Shown one piece after another: positions 18,273 to 28,347 of a stretch of 64,000 nt of DNA. Each line of letters starts with the position of its first letter. Position 1 is the first letter of the stretch. The DNA is from Pseudoalteromonas arctica A 37-1-2 (lineage in GTDB: Bacteria > Pseudomonadota > Gammaproteobacteria > Enterobacterales > Alteromonadaceae), in NCBI RefSeq assembly GCF_000238395.3, contig NZ_CP011025.1, positions 2,852,001 through 2,916,000 of the forward strand. The letters are read 5' to 3'. The notes beneath the pieces are model-generated. The model made no database searches and was not told the DNA's origin. It worked only from the letters and a program-made list of their open reading frames with translations. The translations under genes and the position numbers were made by a program.

Positions 18273-18399
18273 GAGTAATAATTAACTGGCGTCTATTTTG
18301 CAACATCATCAGTAATTAGTGCTTTTAAGGCTTTATATAAGTTTATTTTGTAAATAACGCTTAGCTAACCTGAAAAGCTTACACTCAAGCAAGGAGAAG

Positions 18400-18840
18400 A
18401 TGATGACTATTAAAAAAACGGCTAGTTCAACATGGTCTGGCGATATTAAAACAGGCAAAGGTAGCATATCAACTCAAAGTGGCGCGCTTAACAAACAACC
18501 TTATGGTTTTAATACCCGCTTTGAAGATAAGGCAGGCTCAAATCCTGAAGAATTAGTAGGTGCAGCGCACAGTGCATGTTTTAGTATGGCGCTTTCGCTT
18601 GCATTAGGTGATGCAGGCTTTACCGCAGATAAAATTGATACTAAAGCCACTGTAAGCCTTAATGAAGTAGATGACGGTTTTTCAGTAACGCATATTGCTC
18701 TTGAGGTAAAAGCGCGTATTGATGATATTCAAAACGAGCAGTTTCAAGCCTTATGTGAGCAAACCAAAAAGAGCTGCCCTATTTCCAAGCTCTTAAATAC
18801 CGAAATATCACTAGATGCGACACTTCAATCAGCATTTTAA
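18400..18840 (+). CDS. osmC: OsmC family peroxiredoxin
   Basis: 146 residues, two-domain Ohr/OsmC fold. The redox cysteines are Cys60 in AAHSACFSMALS and Cys126 in SCPISK. The conserved Arg (NTRFED) and Glu (NPEELVGAA) of the active site are present. Reduces organic hydroperoxides; cytoplasmic. Two ATGs in tandem (18400 and 18403) follow AAGGAGA. The SCPISKLL ending resembles OsmC rather than Ohr. Followed by a terminator shared with the convergent small membrane protein. Confidence 0.9.
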   Translation: MMTIKKTASSTWSGDIKTGKGSISTQSGALNKQPYGFNTRFEDKAGSNPEELVGAAHSACFSMALSLALGDAGFTADKIDTKATVSLNEVDDGFSVTHIALEVKARIDDIQNEQFQALCEQTKKSCPISKLLNTEISLDATLQSAF

Positions 18841-18880
18841 ATATTTAGACTTAACTGTTTAGACAGTTCCTTACTAAAAA

Positions 18881-18904
18881 AGCCAAGTAAGTAATTACTT
18901 GGCT
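18881..18904. terminator. Convergent rho-independent terminator
   Basis: AGCCAAGTAA / TTACTTGGCT, perfect 10-bp stem with a 4-nt loop. The A-run on its left gives a T-run for the minus-strand gene ending at 18911; it probably also serves osmC. Confidence 0.8.
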
Positions 18905-18910
18905 TGCTTA

Positions 18911-19096
18911 TTATAAAGAAGTATTTTTAGGTTTATTCCTACTCAAAGTACTTACTACAAGCCCTATTCCCATCCCAATTGCTGGCCATACTACCCATAT
19001 ATAACTAGGCGAAGTTAGTAAATTTATAACGCTTAGCAAAGTTAAAATAAGTAAATATCCTTTAATTTTTTTGCCTAATGTCACTGTATTGCTCAT
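18911..19096 (-). CDS. Small 2TM-domain membrane protein
   Basis: 61 residues with two hydrophobic helices (about 12-28 and 31-49). The second carries YIWVVWPAIGMGIGL, like the WPxxGWGIGL motif of the 2TM domain family. A GGAGA site sits about 7 nt before the ATG. Function unknown; inner-membrane location expected. Confidence 0.65.
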   Translation of the reverse strand: MSNTVTLGKKIKGYLLILTLLSVINLLTSPSYIWVVWPAIGMGIGLVVSTLSRNKPKNTSL

Positions 19097-19314
19097 TTAT
19101 ATTCTCCAAGTAATGTATGTCGCTATTATTGTTTTAATAAGCAACGTACACACCTGCTAAATGTCACTAAGTGATCTGACATTAGTCATCACTTTTCATT
19201 TAATTACATAGTTATTTATTATGTATAAAAACATAAAAAACAATACTTTAATCTATTTGTGTTAGAATCTAATCTCAACTAACCTAAACAAATAAACATA
19301 AAAGGATGAGCTAA

Positions 19315-20091
19315 ATGAGCGAAAAATCAAAAGATTGTGAAAAAGTTACGTGTAGTAACTGTGCTGACGCTAACGATCTCGAATTTGATTTTTCTATGGC
19401 TTTTCAACCGATTATAAACTGTAAAACTAATCTTATTTATGGCTATGAGGCATTGGTTAGGGGTTTAAATGGCGAGTCTGCTTATTCAATCATTTCAAAA
19501 GTGAATGAAGACAACCGCTATGCATTTGATCAGCTTTGTCGTATTAAAGCCATTCAACTAGCCTCAAAGCTGGGCATAACATCAATGCTAAGCATTAACT
19601 TTTTACCTAATGCTATTTATAAACCAGAGCGATGTATACGCACCACGCTAGAAGCTGCAAAAAAATATAACTTCCCAATTCAAAATATTATGTTTGAATT
19701 TACTGAAGTAGAAAAAATAGAAGACACCGCACACATTAAACGCATTGTTGATTACTATCAGTCTCTCGGATTTAAAACCGCCACTGATGACTTTGGTGCA
19801 GGTTATTCTGGTTTAAATCTACTGGCTGACTTTCAAACAGATATTATCAAGCTTGATATGGCGCTCATACGTGATATAAGCAACGACAAAAAACGCCAAC
19901 TAATAGTAACTCATTGCTTAAATATGTTTCGCGATTTAAACATCACTCCATTGGCTGAAGGGATTGAAACAGTACAAGAATATACATGGCTTAAAAACGC
20001 AGGTGTTGAACTTATGCAAGGGTATTTATTTGCCAAACCAAGCTTTGAAAACTTGCCTGAGGTAAATTTTGAGGACATAGGTGCTGATTAA
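19315..20091 (+). CDS. Stand-alone EAL-domain cyclic-di-GMP phosphodiesterase
   Basis: 258 residues, no membrane segment and no GGDEF domain. The N-terminal 25 residues hold three Cys (CEKVTCSNC), which could bind a metal or respond to redox. The EAL domain covers about 27-250 with the catalytic set complete: YEALVRG, NFLPNAI, EFTEVE, DDFGAGYSG, IKLD, EGIET and QGYLF. It should hydrolyse cyclic-di-GMP to pGpG. Strong RBS AAGGATGAG. The sequence resembles the EAL part of BLUF-EAL proteins, but no BLUF domain is present. Confidence 0.9.
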   Translation: MSEKSKDCEKVTCSNCADANDLEFDFSMAFQPIINCKTNLIYGYEALVRGLNGESAYSIISKVNEDNRYAFDQLCRIKAIQLASKLGITSMLSINFLPNAIYKPERCIRTTLEAAKKYNFPIQNIMFEFTEVEKIEDTAHIKRIVDYYQSLGFKTATDDFGAGYSGLNLLADFQTDIIKLDMALIRDISNDKKRQLIVTHCLNMFRDLNITPLAEGIETVQEYTWLKNAGVELMQGYLFAKPSFENLPEVNFEDIGAD

Positions 20092-20142
20092 CTCAACACC
20101 TATTATTTATTAAAACCTTATTGAATTTAAGTAAGGCTTAAA

Positions 20143-21642
20143 CTACATATTACCTAGCTCTATCATCATCGCTGTGTACATACGCAAATTAAGCTCAAGT
20201 TGCTCAATGGTCATAAATTCATGCTCTGAGTGACCTGTGTAGCGCTTACCTGGCATTGAAGGACCAAACGATACCGCATTATCAAACAGCTTTGCGTTAG
20301 TGCCACCACCTATTGATACAAAGTCAGCTTTTTCGTCGCCCGTAAAATGCTTAAAAATATCAAGCAGCTTTTGCGCATGCGGCGCGCTATCAAGCAGCAT
20401 AGGTGTGCCAATGATTGTTTCTATGTTGGCAAGCGTTACATTGTTAGTGGCTTGCCAATTAGCGAGCGCATCATCAATTTGCTTTTGTAATACAGCTTCG
20501 TCTTTACCCATAGGGCGACGTGCATTTACAGCAAGTGTTAGCGCATTACCATCGCGCTCAATAACGGTTGGTGCCACTGTCATCGGGCCCATAAAGTCGT
20601 GCTTATAGGCTATTTCGCCAAACTGTTTACCGTGAATATCTAAACCAATTAACTGATTTACAAAGTCGATTAGCTCGCCGTCACTGTTATTTTCAAGCTC
20701 CACACCTTTAAATAACTCAGCTAAATAGGCAATCGCATTTATACCCGACTCTGGCTCAGATGAATGCGCCGACATACCTTTAACGCTTATTGCTAAACCA
20801 TTACTTTTTTCACTAAAGTTAAACTCAACTTTATTTAATGTTTTGGCTTTGGCTTTTAATGTAAAAATAAGTGCAGCGTCTGCATTGTGAAGTACTAAAC
20901 TTGCATCTTCTGGAATTTGGCTTCTAAACGCACCGCCAGTTACATCCTTTACATATAAACCCGTCTGTGGTGATGTTGCATTAAAAGTAGGTGCAATTAA
21001 GCTCCAGCCTTTCTCGGCAACCACTACAGGGTATGATGCATCAATCGTTACTGCATATTTTGGTTGTTCATACGTTTTCATAAATTGAGTAAGCGGACCC
21101 CAATCAGACTCCTCTGCAAGGTAAATCATAAGCTCAATACGGTTATTAAGGGTTATGCCTTTATCTTTAATTGCTTTCATGGCGTAAAGCGCTGTTGCTA
21201 TTGCACCTTTATCGTCTTCCGTACCACGACCAACTAATTTTCCCGGTTCAGATGTATCAATAATAAAAGGACTTTGTTTCCATTTGCTAGCATTAGCAGG
21301 TTGCACGTCGCCGTGCGTTACTACCGTTACTTTTTCGCTTTGCTCGCCCATACCAATTAATACGGTGTACCCTAAATCTTGATAGTCAAAACCAAGCTCT
21401 GCGGCTTTCATTTTTAAAAGTGCTTTAAAGCCAATAAAATCGGGATTTTGAGGAGCTGTAATGTCGCTTTTATTAACGGTCGGAAAAGCCACTAAGTTAG
21501 TTAGTGTGTGTATTTGAGCATTTTGGTAGTTATTTACTGCGTAATCGGCAACGCTATCAATATTTTTATTTAACTGCGCATGAGCACCAAACGCAAATAA
21601 AGCAATACTGGCTAAAGCTAACTTTTTCAAAACAATTCCCAT
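20143..21642 (-). CDS. M20 family metallo-dipeptidase (PepV/Sapep-like), exported
   Basis: 499 residues with a signal peptide (LALASIALFAFGAHA). The M20 metal-site motifs are THGDVQPA (metal His and Asp), GRGTEDDKGAIA (bridging Asp), YLAEESDWG (catalytic Glu and metal Glu) and HSEHEFM near the C-terminus (metal His). The lid domain is about 210-400. Cleaves dipeptides, probably in the periplasm. The ATG at 21642 lacks an RBS; a TTG at 21630, preceded by GGGA and giving MKKLALAS, may be the true start. Converges on the EAL gene. Confidence 0.88.
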   Translation of the reverse strand: MGIVLKKLALASIALFAFGAHAQLNKNIDSVADYAVNNYQNAQIHTLTNLVAFPTVNKSDITAPQNPDFIGFKALLKMKAAELGFDYQDLGYTVLIGMGEQSEKVTVVTHGDVQPANASKWKQSPFIIDTSEPGKLVGRGTEDDKGAIATALYAMKAIKDKGITLNNRIELMIYLAEESDWGPLTQFMKTYEQPKYAVTIDASYPVVVAEKGWSLIAPTFNATSPQTGLYVKDVTGGAFRSQIPEDASLVLHNADAALIFTLKAKAKTLNKVEFNFSEKSNGLAISVKGMSAHSSEPESGINAIAYLAELFKGVELENNSDGELIDFVNQLIGLDIHGKQFGEIAYKHDFMGPMTVAPTVIERDGNALTLAVNARRPMGKDEAVLQKQIDDALANWQATNNVTLANIETIIGTPMLLDSAPHAQKLLDIFKHFTGDEKADFVSIGGGTNAKLFDNAVSFGPSMPGKRYTGHSEHEFMTIEQLELNLRMYTAMMIELGNM

Positions 21643-21800
21643 TTAATTAATAACTAAGAGCGGTAATTATAACGCTATGAAGCGCTTACTTATAGCTCTT
21701 TACGCTAAACACGCAGGTAACTTAAGCTGAATATTTATATAGCAGCTTTTATGAGGATGACTGTATAATGCGCGACTTAAAATTAACAGGGTATTTAATT

Positions 21801-21959
21801 GTGAACCGTCGTAAAAAAATCGTCACTAAATTTCAAAAGAAAGATAAACGCACTAACGCTAAACTACATAAAAGCAACAAACCTGGTTATGTGTCAAAAG
21901 CTGAGCGCGAAAAACTAGCTGAACAAGAAAGTAATGAGCCACAGGCAATCCAAGAGTAA
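21801..21959 (+). CDS. DUF2986 small basic protein
   Basis: 52 residues from the GTG at 21801, which places the conserved NRRKKI at the N-terminus as in DUF2986 proteins. The frame extends up to 21768 but that part is not family-like. Core: NAKLHKSNKPGYVSKAERE. Very basic, possibly nucleic-acid or ribosome associated, but its function is unknown. It ends 2 bp before the convergent TehA-like gene. Confidence 0.75.
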   Translation: MNRRKKIVTKFQKKDKRTNAKLHKSNKPGYVSKAEREKLAEQESNEPQAIQE

Positions 21960-21961
21960 CT

Positions 21962-22924
21962 TTACGCTACCCGTTGCTTTGATAATTTAAAGTGGCAAAA
22001 GTACCGAGCACTTACATAACCAACTACTGCCGTGGCAACTATAAGTTCAAACGTAGCTAAGTAATTAACTGTATCTACATATGGCATTGCGAGGTTTATA
22101 CTTTGCATCCAGTCTTTCATTTTAAATAATGCAGTTGCCCCAATAACCATTGGAAATGTAAAAGCAGCGTAGCTCGGCGTAAAAGGTCTGCGTAATAACT
22201 TTATAAATAACACATAAACAATCAGTGTTTTTATTATCGCTAATATAAATAATGCCCATACTATAAAGAGTGATGGATTAGCAACAATATGAAAATACCC
22301 CGCTAATGTTAAACTGGCAGGCGCAGCTAAAATGGCAAGTGTTGGCTGTATTTCGTAGTCACTTTTTAATGCTAATAAAAAACGATAAAACATAATTGGC
22401 AGCATAATACTGTACGTTGATATACCAATCACCAGTGCGCTATAAGCTAACCACGCTAATGTCGGATTTCCCGAAAAAGTAACATCTGCAATAATTATCC
22501 CCACTGGCGGCACAAACCAGCTGGGCGCCATATCCTCAAAGTTAAACTTTTTTGCTCGCTGGTATAAAAAACTCATCAAAAATGTAAGATGCAGCACAAA
22601 AGCTAAAACCCACATAATGTCGCCAGCTAATGAGTTAAATTGCCCAACTGAGTTTGAAATAACAAGATTAGCCATTGCAAATGTAGGGATCACACTTCCT
22701 GCAACTGGGTGTGCTAAATCGGCTTTTAATAAATGAGGGTGTAGTAAAAACTTAGCAGCCAAAAGTAAAACTAATACGCCAGCTAGTACCGCTCCCAAAA
22801 ATTGCCCTTGGGAGTTTAAATTAAAAACGTTTTCCCATGCCCATCCCATACTAGCAATACCCAAAGCTAAACCGGCCATAGCTGTTGGCGCACCCATCAC
22901 TTTATTTTTAAATTGCTTAAACAC
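21962..22924 (-). CDS. TehA/SLAC1-type (TDT family) membrane transporter
   Basis: 320 residues with about ten hydrophobic helices, the SLAC1/TehA architecture. N-terminal APTAMAGLALGIASMGWAW and the middle MAPSWFVPPVGIII are typical family blocks. Relatives conduct anions or export tellurite, sulfite or C4-dicarboxylates; the substrate here cannot be told. Same strand as the TonB receptor, but a strong terminator lies between them. Confidence 0.85.
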   Translation of the reverse strand: MFKQFKNKVMGAPTAMAGLALGIASMGWAWENVFNLNSQGQFLGAVLAGVLVLLLAAKFLLHPHLLKADLAHPVAGSVIPTFAMANLVISNSVGQFNSLAGDIMWVLAFVLHLTFLMSFLYQRAKKFNFEDMAPSWFVPPVGIIIADVTFSGNPTLAWLAYSALVIGISTYSIMLPIMFYRFLLALKSDYEIQPTLAILAAPASLTLAGYFHIVANPSLFIVWALFILAIIKTLIVYVLFIKLLRRPFTPSYAAFTFPMVIGATALFKMKDWMQSINLAMPYVDTVNYLATFELIVATAVVGYVSARYFCHFKLSKQRVA

Positions 22925-23083
22925 TGTATTTCCTAATTATTGGGTGATGAACAAGTTACTGCTTTTTACTGCATTGCCTTAAAATAACGCTGTAAAATTA
23001 GTACAAGCGTGCTTAATAGAACGCTTTTTGCGTACAAATATTTCATAAAAATAAGTTTACGGCTTACATATTAAAACGTAAAA

Positions 23084-23108
23084 AAAGCCATAACACAGTT
23101 ATGGCTTT
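23084..23108. terminator. Rho-independent terminator after the TonB receptor
   Basis: AAAGCCATAAC / GTTATGGCTTT, 11-bp stem with a 3-nt loop. An A-run lies on the left (T-run on the minus strand), 27 bp past the receptor stop. Confidence 0.9.
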
Positions 23109-23134
23109 TACTTTATTTTTAAAATTTAGTTTAG

Positions 23135-25282
23135 TTAGAACGCGTAACTAACGCTTACATTAAATGAACGCCCCTGCCCTACAAGTTGTTCAAACCCGTT
23201 GCTGCTATCTTGTTTAAGTGCCGCAATACTTACACCACCTAATGGGAGCTGGTAATACTCATCAAACACGTTACTCACTTCAGCACTTAGCGTTAATGAA
23301 TCCCATGTGGCTTTAGAGCTTAAATTAACCAGGCTGTAGCTGTCTGTTTGGTTTTCAAAACGATCATTATCTACACGGCTTTTAGTATCTACCCACTGCC
23401 AAGATAACGCATTTTCAAATCGACCTATTTGCTGGCTAATACCTAGCTGAGTTTGCAATGGTTTAATTTGATAAAGCGGCTGGTTAGTATCGTCGCGCTT
23501 ACCTCTGGTATTAGTAACATTAGCGTGTAACTGCCAGTTACCTAATTGCTTAGATTCATAAATGTTGGCTGTTAAATCTATTTTTGCACCATATAAAATG
23601 GCATCTACATTAGTAAACTGCAAAATGTTACGCGCTGTGTTGTCCAAGTCATAACTATTGAAGCTTCTTACAATATCAGCATCAATATAATCATTCACAT
23701 CTGTATACCAAACATTGGTGCTTAATCGCCAACGGTCATCTTTAGCCGATTTAATATAAGTAGCACTTAAAGTATGCGCTGTTTCAACGTCTAAATCAGG
23801 GTTACCAATATAACCATTACCATCGCCATACCAACCAATCATGGTGGTTGCCATGGTACTTACACCCCAACTATATCGCTCGTATAAATTAGGCGCGCGG
23901 TTTTTACGGGCAAGACCAAATTGCAGCTCATCATAATTTGTTATTTGGTAGTTAATTAAAAAGTTAGCATCAACTATAGTGTCGGTTTTATCTCTGTCGC
24001 CAGCATTAAAATTCTGTGCGGCAATAGTGTTATCTGTAGACATATCGCTCATGGTCATACTGCTCATATCGTCCATATTCATCATGCTCATACCGTCGTT
24101 GTAAGGCTGAACCTCACCTACTTGGGTATTAACACTTTCAATACGTACACCTGCGTTTAGCCACAGTTTTGTATTTATTTGGCTCTCATATTCAGCAAAT
24201 GCTGCTATGCGCTCTCGTTTGCCATTATTTATATTTACGTAATCGTTTGGTCCCATCATGGTTGAGCCTTCAATACCTGGCCACCAATCATCAATGCTGT
24301 AATTGTAATATTCTTGGCCGAGTAAAATACTGCTGTTTTTATCAAGCGCAATACGCCATTTAAGCTGCGTACTTATATCTTGTGCATCAGTTTTCATTCG
24401 CATCATGCCTGTTTTTTCTTCACTGAAAAAACCCATTTCGTGCTTTACGCTATGCCAGTTAACTTGCCCTTCAAGCTCGCTGTTTTCAAAGGAGCGCTTG
24501 TATTGAGCTATTGCACCGTAACTGGTGTTATCGGTCATATCCATATACTGATTTGCAAATCCCTGATACGGGATTTTTTGATGCGTTAGCTTTATAACTA
24601 ATTGCTGTTTATCATCGCGCATAGCGGCGGTTAAACTATGATTTTGTGCTCGATACAATCTATCTAATACTACATCGCTGTTACCGTCTTCATAACTATC
24701 TGCGTCACTAAACGAACCCTGATAATTAAGGCTAAACGTGTTACTAGCTAAACGTGCACCTACGCCAAGTTTACGTCCGTTATCAACGCTACTGTACTTT
24801 GCTGACACATAACCTGAGTGCCAACCTAATTCATTGCTATCGCTATACTGTGGTGAAATAGAATTAACGCTTATTACACCAGCAATATTATCGCCGCCCG
24901 CGCTTACAGCCGACACGCCTGCAACCACATTGTAAGACGTAATTTGATTAGCCGAGATATACGAAAGTGGCGGGTTCATATGATTAGCGCATGCAGCGGT
25001 TACATCTGCACCATCAACTAACACTTTAACTCTGTCGCCCATTAAACCATTTAAAATAGGTAAGTTAGATACGCCGCCCGCTGCTGAAAAATCGACACCT
25101 AAATCACTTAATAACGATTCTGACGAACCAAGTGCTAAATGCTTATTTTGAGCATGTCCGTGTACTTCAATCACTTCTAAAGGCGTATCGTCGGCAAATG
25201 CAAAAGGAGATAGCACACCGCTAATAAAAAGTGCGACAGGAGTTAGTAAATATGTTTTTTGAGTTTTGCTTTTATAAACCAT
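23135..25282 (-). CDS. TonB-dependent receptor, OprC/NosA-like (probable copper receptor)
   Basis: 715 residues: signal peptide to about 30, plug domain (about 36-160) and a 22-strand barrel ending in aromatic SVSYAF. Cys98 and Met102 in AACANHMNPP match the CxxxM copper-binding motif described for OprC, in the same plug position. A methionine-rich stretch near residues 390-412 (GMSMMNMDDMSSM) lies in a predicted outer loop and suits soft-metal capture. Uptake or binding of copper at the outer membrane is inferred from these. It lies alone between two terminators; no Fur box was identified. Confidence 0.85.
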   Translation of the reverse strand: MVYKSKTQKTYLLTPVALFISGVLSPFAFADDTPLEVIEVHGHAQNKHLALGSSESLLSDLGVDFSAAGGVSNLPILNGLMGDRVKVLVDGADVTAACANHMNPPLSYISANQITSYNVVAGVSAVSAGGDNIAGVISVNSISPQYSDSNELGWHSGYVSAKYSSVDNGRKLGVGARLASNTFSLNYQGSFSDADSYEDGNSDVVLDRLYRAQNHSLTAAMRDDKQQLVIKLTHQKIPYQGFANQYMDMTDNTSYGAIAQYKRSFENSELEGQVNWHSVKHEMGFFSEEKTGMMRMKTDAQDISTQLKWRIALDKNSSILLGQEYYNYSIDDWWPGIEGSTMMGPNDYVNINNGKRERIAAFAEYESQINTKLWLNAGVRIESVNTQVGEVQPYNDGMSMMNMDDMSSMTMSDMSTDNTIAAQNFNAGDRDKTDTIVDANFLINYQITNYDELQFGLARKNRAPNLYERYSWGVSTMATTMIGWYGDGNGYIGNPDLDVETAHTLSATYIKSAKDDRWRLSTNVWYTDVNDYIDADIVRSFNSYDLDNTARNILQFTNVDAILYGAKIDLTANIYESKQLGNWQLHANVTNTRGKRDDTNQPLYQIKPLQTQLGISQQIGRFENALSWQWVDTKSRVDNDRFENQTDSYSLVNLSSKATWDSLTLSAEVSNVFDEYYQLPLGGVSIAALKQDSSNGFEQLVGQGRSFNVSVSYAF

Positions 25283-25338
25283 TGTTAATTTATGCCACTG
25301 TAATAATTGGCGTAATTATAGTGTGAGTTGCAAAAGCA

Positions 25339-25363
25339 AAAGCGCGACATATTGTCGCACTTT
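25339..25363 (-). terminator. Terminator of the chemoreceptor gene
   Basis: On the minus strand AAAG-T-GCGACA, ATA loop, TGTCGC-G-CTTT followed by TGCTTTT: a hairpin with one mismatch, about 75 bp past the chemoreceptor stop. Confidence 0.65.
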
Positions 25364-25436
25364 ATCAATTTAGAATGTTGTTAGGTGTGTTTGAGCACAT
25401 AAGAAGGCAGCTTTAAACATAGGAACATGCAATTAA

Positions 25437-26735
25437 CTAAGTATTTAACTTAGCTACCGTTTGAGAAACAATATCGGCTCCACGTTCAATCTCTTTAATG
25501 ACCTCAGACACATTAGCAATAAGCTCTCTTCCTTGTTTTGATGAGTCTGAAACTGACGTTATTTGCTTTGATATATCATTAGTGAGCTCTTGGTTATTTT
25601 TAACAACACTTGCTATTTCATTAGTAGAGCGACTCGTGCTGGCTGCAAGCTGCCTTACTTCATCAGCTACTACAGCAAAACCTCGACCATAATCACCAGC
25701 ACGCGCCGCTTCTATTGCGGCATTAAGTGCCAGTAAATTAGTTTGATCCGCAATGCTGCTAATTGTCGAAACAATGGAGCCTATGACCGCAGACTGTTCA
25801 TTAAGATTTTTTATTAAATCTACCGATTTAAGTACTTGGCTTACAATGGCGTCGGAGTTCGCTATAGAGTTTTGTAGTATTTCAGAGCCTTTTTTAGCGG
25901 TTGTAGCAGTAGCTACCGCCGATTCATGTGCTATTGCAGCGGCTTCTGTCACTGCACTGTTATTGTTAATTCGATCGGTAATATTTGATGCAAACTTAAT
26001 TATTTTAATTACATTACCTTTGCTATCTAAAATTGGGTTATAAGTTGCTTCTAACCAAATTTCTGAACCGTCGGCGGCAATACGTTTAAATTTTCCTGAC
26101 TTAAACTGCCCCTGCGCTAATTCACTCCAAAAGCGTGGGTTTTTCTCATAAAACAATTTAGTACAAAACATTTTATGATGCTTGCCTACAATGTCTTTTA
26201 AGCTATAACCTATTGTTGCTAAAAAGTTTTGGTTCGCCTTTAAAATATTACCCTCTGGGGTAAACTCTATTGTAGCCAAGGCTTTATCAAGTGCATTTGC
26301 AATAGCTTCTTGCGCTTTTCTTTGTATGTAACTGGTCGTAATATCAGAGGCTATTTTAATAACTTTGGTGACTACGCCGCGCTCTTCTACAGGAAAGTAA
26401 GTTGCCTCAAGCCAAAGCTTATCGCCATTAGCTTTGTACCTTAAAAACGAGCCTGCTTTAGAATTCCCTGTTTTTAATGCTTGCCAAAATTGACTATATT
26501 CGTTTGACTTTGCATATTCAGGTTCGCAAAACATACGATGATGCTTACCAATTATTTTCTCTTTGCTATACCCAATCGTTTTTAAAAACAACTGGTTTGC
26601 GTCTAATATTATTCCATCAGGTGTAAACTCTATATAAGCAACGTGCTTATTAATTGCCGATAAAATAGATTGTTTTTGAATTAATTGAAGCTCCATTTCT
26701 TCAATTTTTGCGTTTCTTTTAGAAATACCAAACAT
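25437..26735 (-). CDS. Soluble PAS-PAS methyl-accepting chemotaxis protein
   Basis: 432 residues with no membrane segment. A coiled start (about 8-28) is followed by two PAS domains that are near copies of each other (about 29-140 and 150-262). Both contain IEFTPxGxIL, IGYS and GKHHxMFC; the second ends KFASNIT. The signalling domain (about 275-430) carries the conserved hairpin tip [20 protein letters not shown]. It relays a cytoplasmic cue to CheA; by similarity to Aer-type proteins the PAS domains could sense redox, but the cofactor is unknown. The duplicated PAS suggests internal tandem duplication. Confidence 0.9.
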   Translation of the reverse strand: MFGISKRNAKIEEMELQLIQKQSILSAINKHVAYIEFTPDGIILDANQLFLKTIGYSKEKIIGKHHRMFCEPEYAKSNEYSQFWQALKTGNSKAGSFLRYKANGDKLWLEATYFPVEERGVVTKVIKIASDITTSYIQRKAQEAIANALDKALATIEFTPEGNILKANQNFLATIGYSLKDIVGKHHKMFCTKLFYEKNPRFWSELAQGQFKSGKFKRIAADGSEIWLEATYNPILDSKGNVIKIIKFASNITDRINNNSAVTEAAAIAHESAVATATTAKKGSEILQNSIANSDAIVSQVLKSVDLIKNLNEQSAVIGSIVSTISSIADQTNLLALNAAIEAARAGDYGRGFAVVADEVRQLAASTSRSTNEIASVVKNNQELTNDISKQITSVSDSSKQGRELIANVSEVIKEIERGADIVSQTVAKLNT

Positions 26736-27095
26736 ATAAAAACCTTAAGGAGTAAATTAGTACAAAAATTAGCAAATTAATGTGATATCAATATGTAGCT
26801 GTACTGTAAATATAAGCTTTAAATAACCTTTCGGCTAATATTTAATATCTTATATATATATGCTTTATAAATAGTTTTTTTATTTTATAAATGTTAAGTA
26901 GTATTTTCTTCTAATTAACATTTTAAAAACCTAATAAAACCACTAATTTATGCATGACTCTGTACTTTTTTTAACTTAAAATAGCGCCCTCACAGACTAC
27001 CCTCTCACACCAAAATTTAAGCATACACATAATATGTCCTATTCAAGATCTATTGTGCAGTTTCATTTTTAAAATTAAACCTTAAGGGATCATCT
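26736..27095. other. 360-bp divergent intergenic region
   Basis: Very AT-rich, with TA runs at about 26850-26865. It should carry the promoters of the chemoreceptor (minus) and MFS gene (plus). No repeat, operator palindrome or small gene was recognised. Confidence 0.5.
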
Positions 27096-28301
27096 ATGAC
27101 ATCAGATGTAACGTCGGCATCTAGTCAACTTAACAGAACCGCTATTTTACTCGTATTAGCGCTAGGCACATTTATTTTAGGATTATCTGAGTTTTCGATG
27201 ATGCCTATGCTGCCACTAATTAGCGAAACATTTGGCTCAACGCCATCACAAAGTGGCTATGCAATTAGTGCTTACGCCATTGGTGTTGTAGTGGGCGCCC
27301 CTATTTTAATGCTTACCACTGCTAATATGAGAAAGCGCAAAGCATTGCTCATATTTATAAGCTTAATGTTTGTCTCAAACGGATTAAGCGCGATGGCAAC
27401 GTCGCTTGAGCAGCTTGTAATATTTAGATTTTTAAGTGGTTTACCTCATGGTGCATATTTTGGCGCGGCTATTTTATTAGCATCGGATATTGCCCCAAAA
27501 GGTAAGCGTGCTAGCTTTATGTCTAAGGTGTTTATGGGTTTAACTGTGGCTACTATTGTTGGTGTGCCTGTTGTAACACTTGTGGGTCAAAACCTTAGTT
27601 GGCGGTATTGTTTAGCCGGCGCTGCAGTGCTTGCATTTATTGCTTTTATTTTTGTTTATAAAGTAGTTCCAAATATAGATAACGCTAAGCCTTCTAACTT
27701 ACTAAACGAGTTTGGCGTACTTAAAAACAAACTGGTTTGGTCTATTTTGGGTATTGTAATTATTGGCTTTGGTGGGGTGTTTTGTATTTATACTTACATT
27801 GCAGACACCATCTTAGTGGTAACAAAAACAGCCCCGTATACTATTTCTATCGCAATGGTAATGTTTGGTATTGGTTGTACGCTCGGTAACTATGTACTGG
27901 GTAAAGCAGCCGATAAATCAGCAATTAAAACGACTGGCCTTGCGCTTGTATGTACCATTGTATTTGCCTTTGCTTATGTAACGGCAAGCCATAATATTTG
28001 GGCTCTTTATGCAGTGATCTTCTTTATTGGTTGCAGTGTGGGCTTGGCTACGCTGATTCAAACGCTTTTAATGGACGTTGCGCCCGAAGGCCACGCTATG
28101 ATTGGTGCCTTAGTACAGTGCGCATTTAATACTGCCAATGCTATAGGCCCTTGGGTCGGTGGAATTGCAATAGCACAGGGTGCTGCACCTAATCAAACAG
28201 GTTACGTAGCAGCTGCATTATTTTTAGGTGGTTTGGGTATGTGGCTACTAAGTTACTTACAACTAAATAAACAGCAACCAACAGCGCAAGCTACTAATTA
28301 A
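27096..28301 (+). CDS. MFS transporter, AraJ-like
   Basis: 401 residues with 12 predicted membrane helices. The N-terminal LALGTFILGLSEFSMM, the motif-A-like region MRKRKALL and RFLSGLPHGAYFG resemble AraJ/YdhP-type sugar or drug efflux permeases. Substrate unknown. An AAGGGA site precedes the ATG. Its terminator was split by an IS4-type element at 28348, so transcription may now enter the element. No cognate regulator is next to it. Confidence 0.85.
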   Translation: MTSDVTSASSQLNRTAILLVLALGTFILGLSEFSMMPMLPLISETFGSTPSQSGYAISAYAIGVVVGAPILMLTTANMRKRKALLIFISLMFVSNGLSAMATSLEQLVIFRFLSGLPHGAYFGAAILLASDIAPKGKRASFMSKVFMGLTVATIVGVPVVTLVGQNLSWRYCLAGAAVLAFIAFIFVYKVVPNIDNAKPSNLLNEFGVLKNKLVWSILGIVIIGFGGVFCIYTYIADTILVVTKTAPYTISIAMVMFGIGCTLGNYVLGKAADKSAIKTTGLALVCTIVFAFAYVTASHNIWALYAVIFFIGCSVGLATLIQTLLMDVAPEGHAMIGALVQCAFNTANAIGPWVGGIAIAQGAAPNQTGYVAAALFLGGLGMWLLSYLQLNKQQPTAQATN

Positions 28302-28328
28302 CTTGAGTTCAGATTAATTTAAAATACA

Positions 28329-28347
28329 AAAAGAGCCGCTAATTAGC
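28329..28347 (+). terminator. Left half of a terminator split by an IS, including the left target duplication
   Basis: AAAAGAGCC followed by GCTAATTAGC (28338-28347). Joined to the sequence after 29790 it makes a perfect hairpin: arms AAAAGAGCCGCT and AGCGGCTCTTTT with an AATT loop. Confidence 0.75.
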
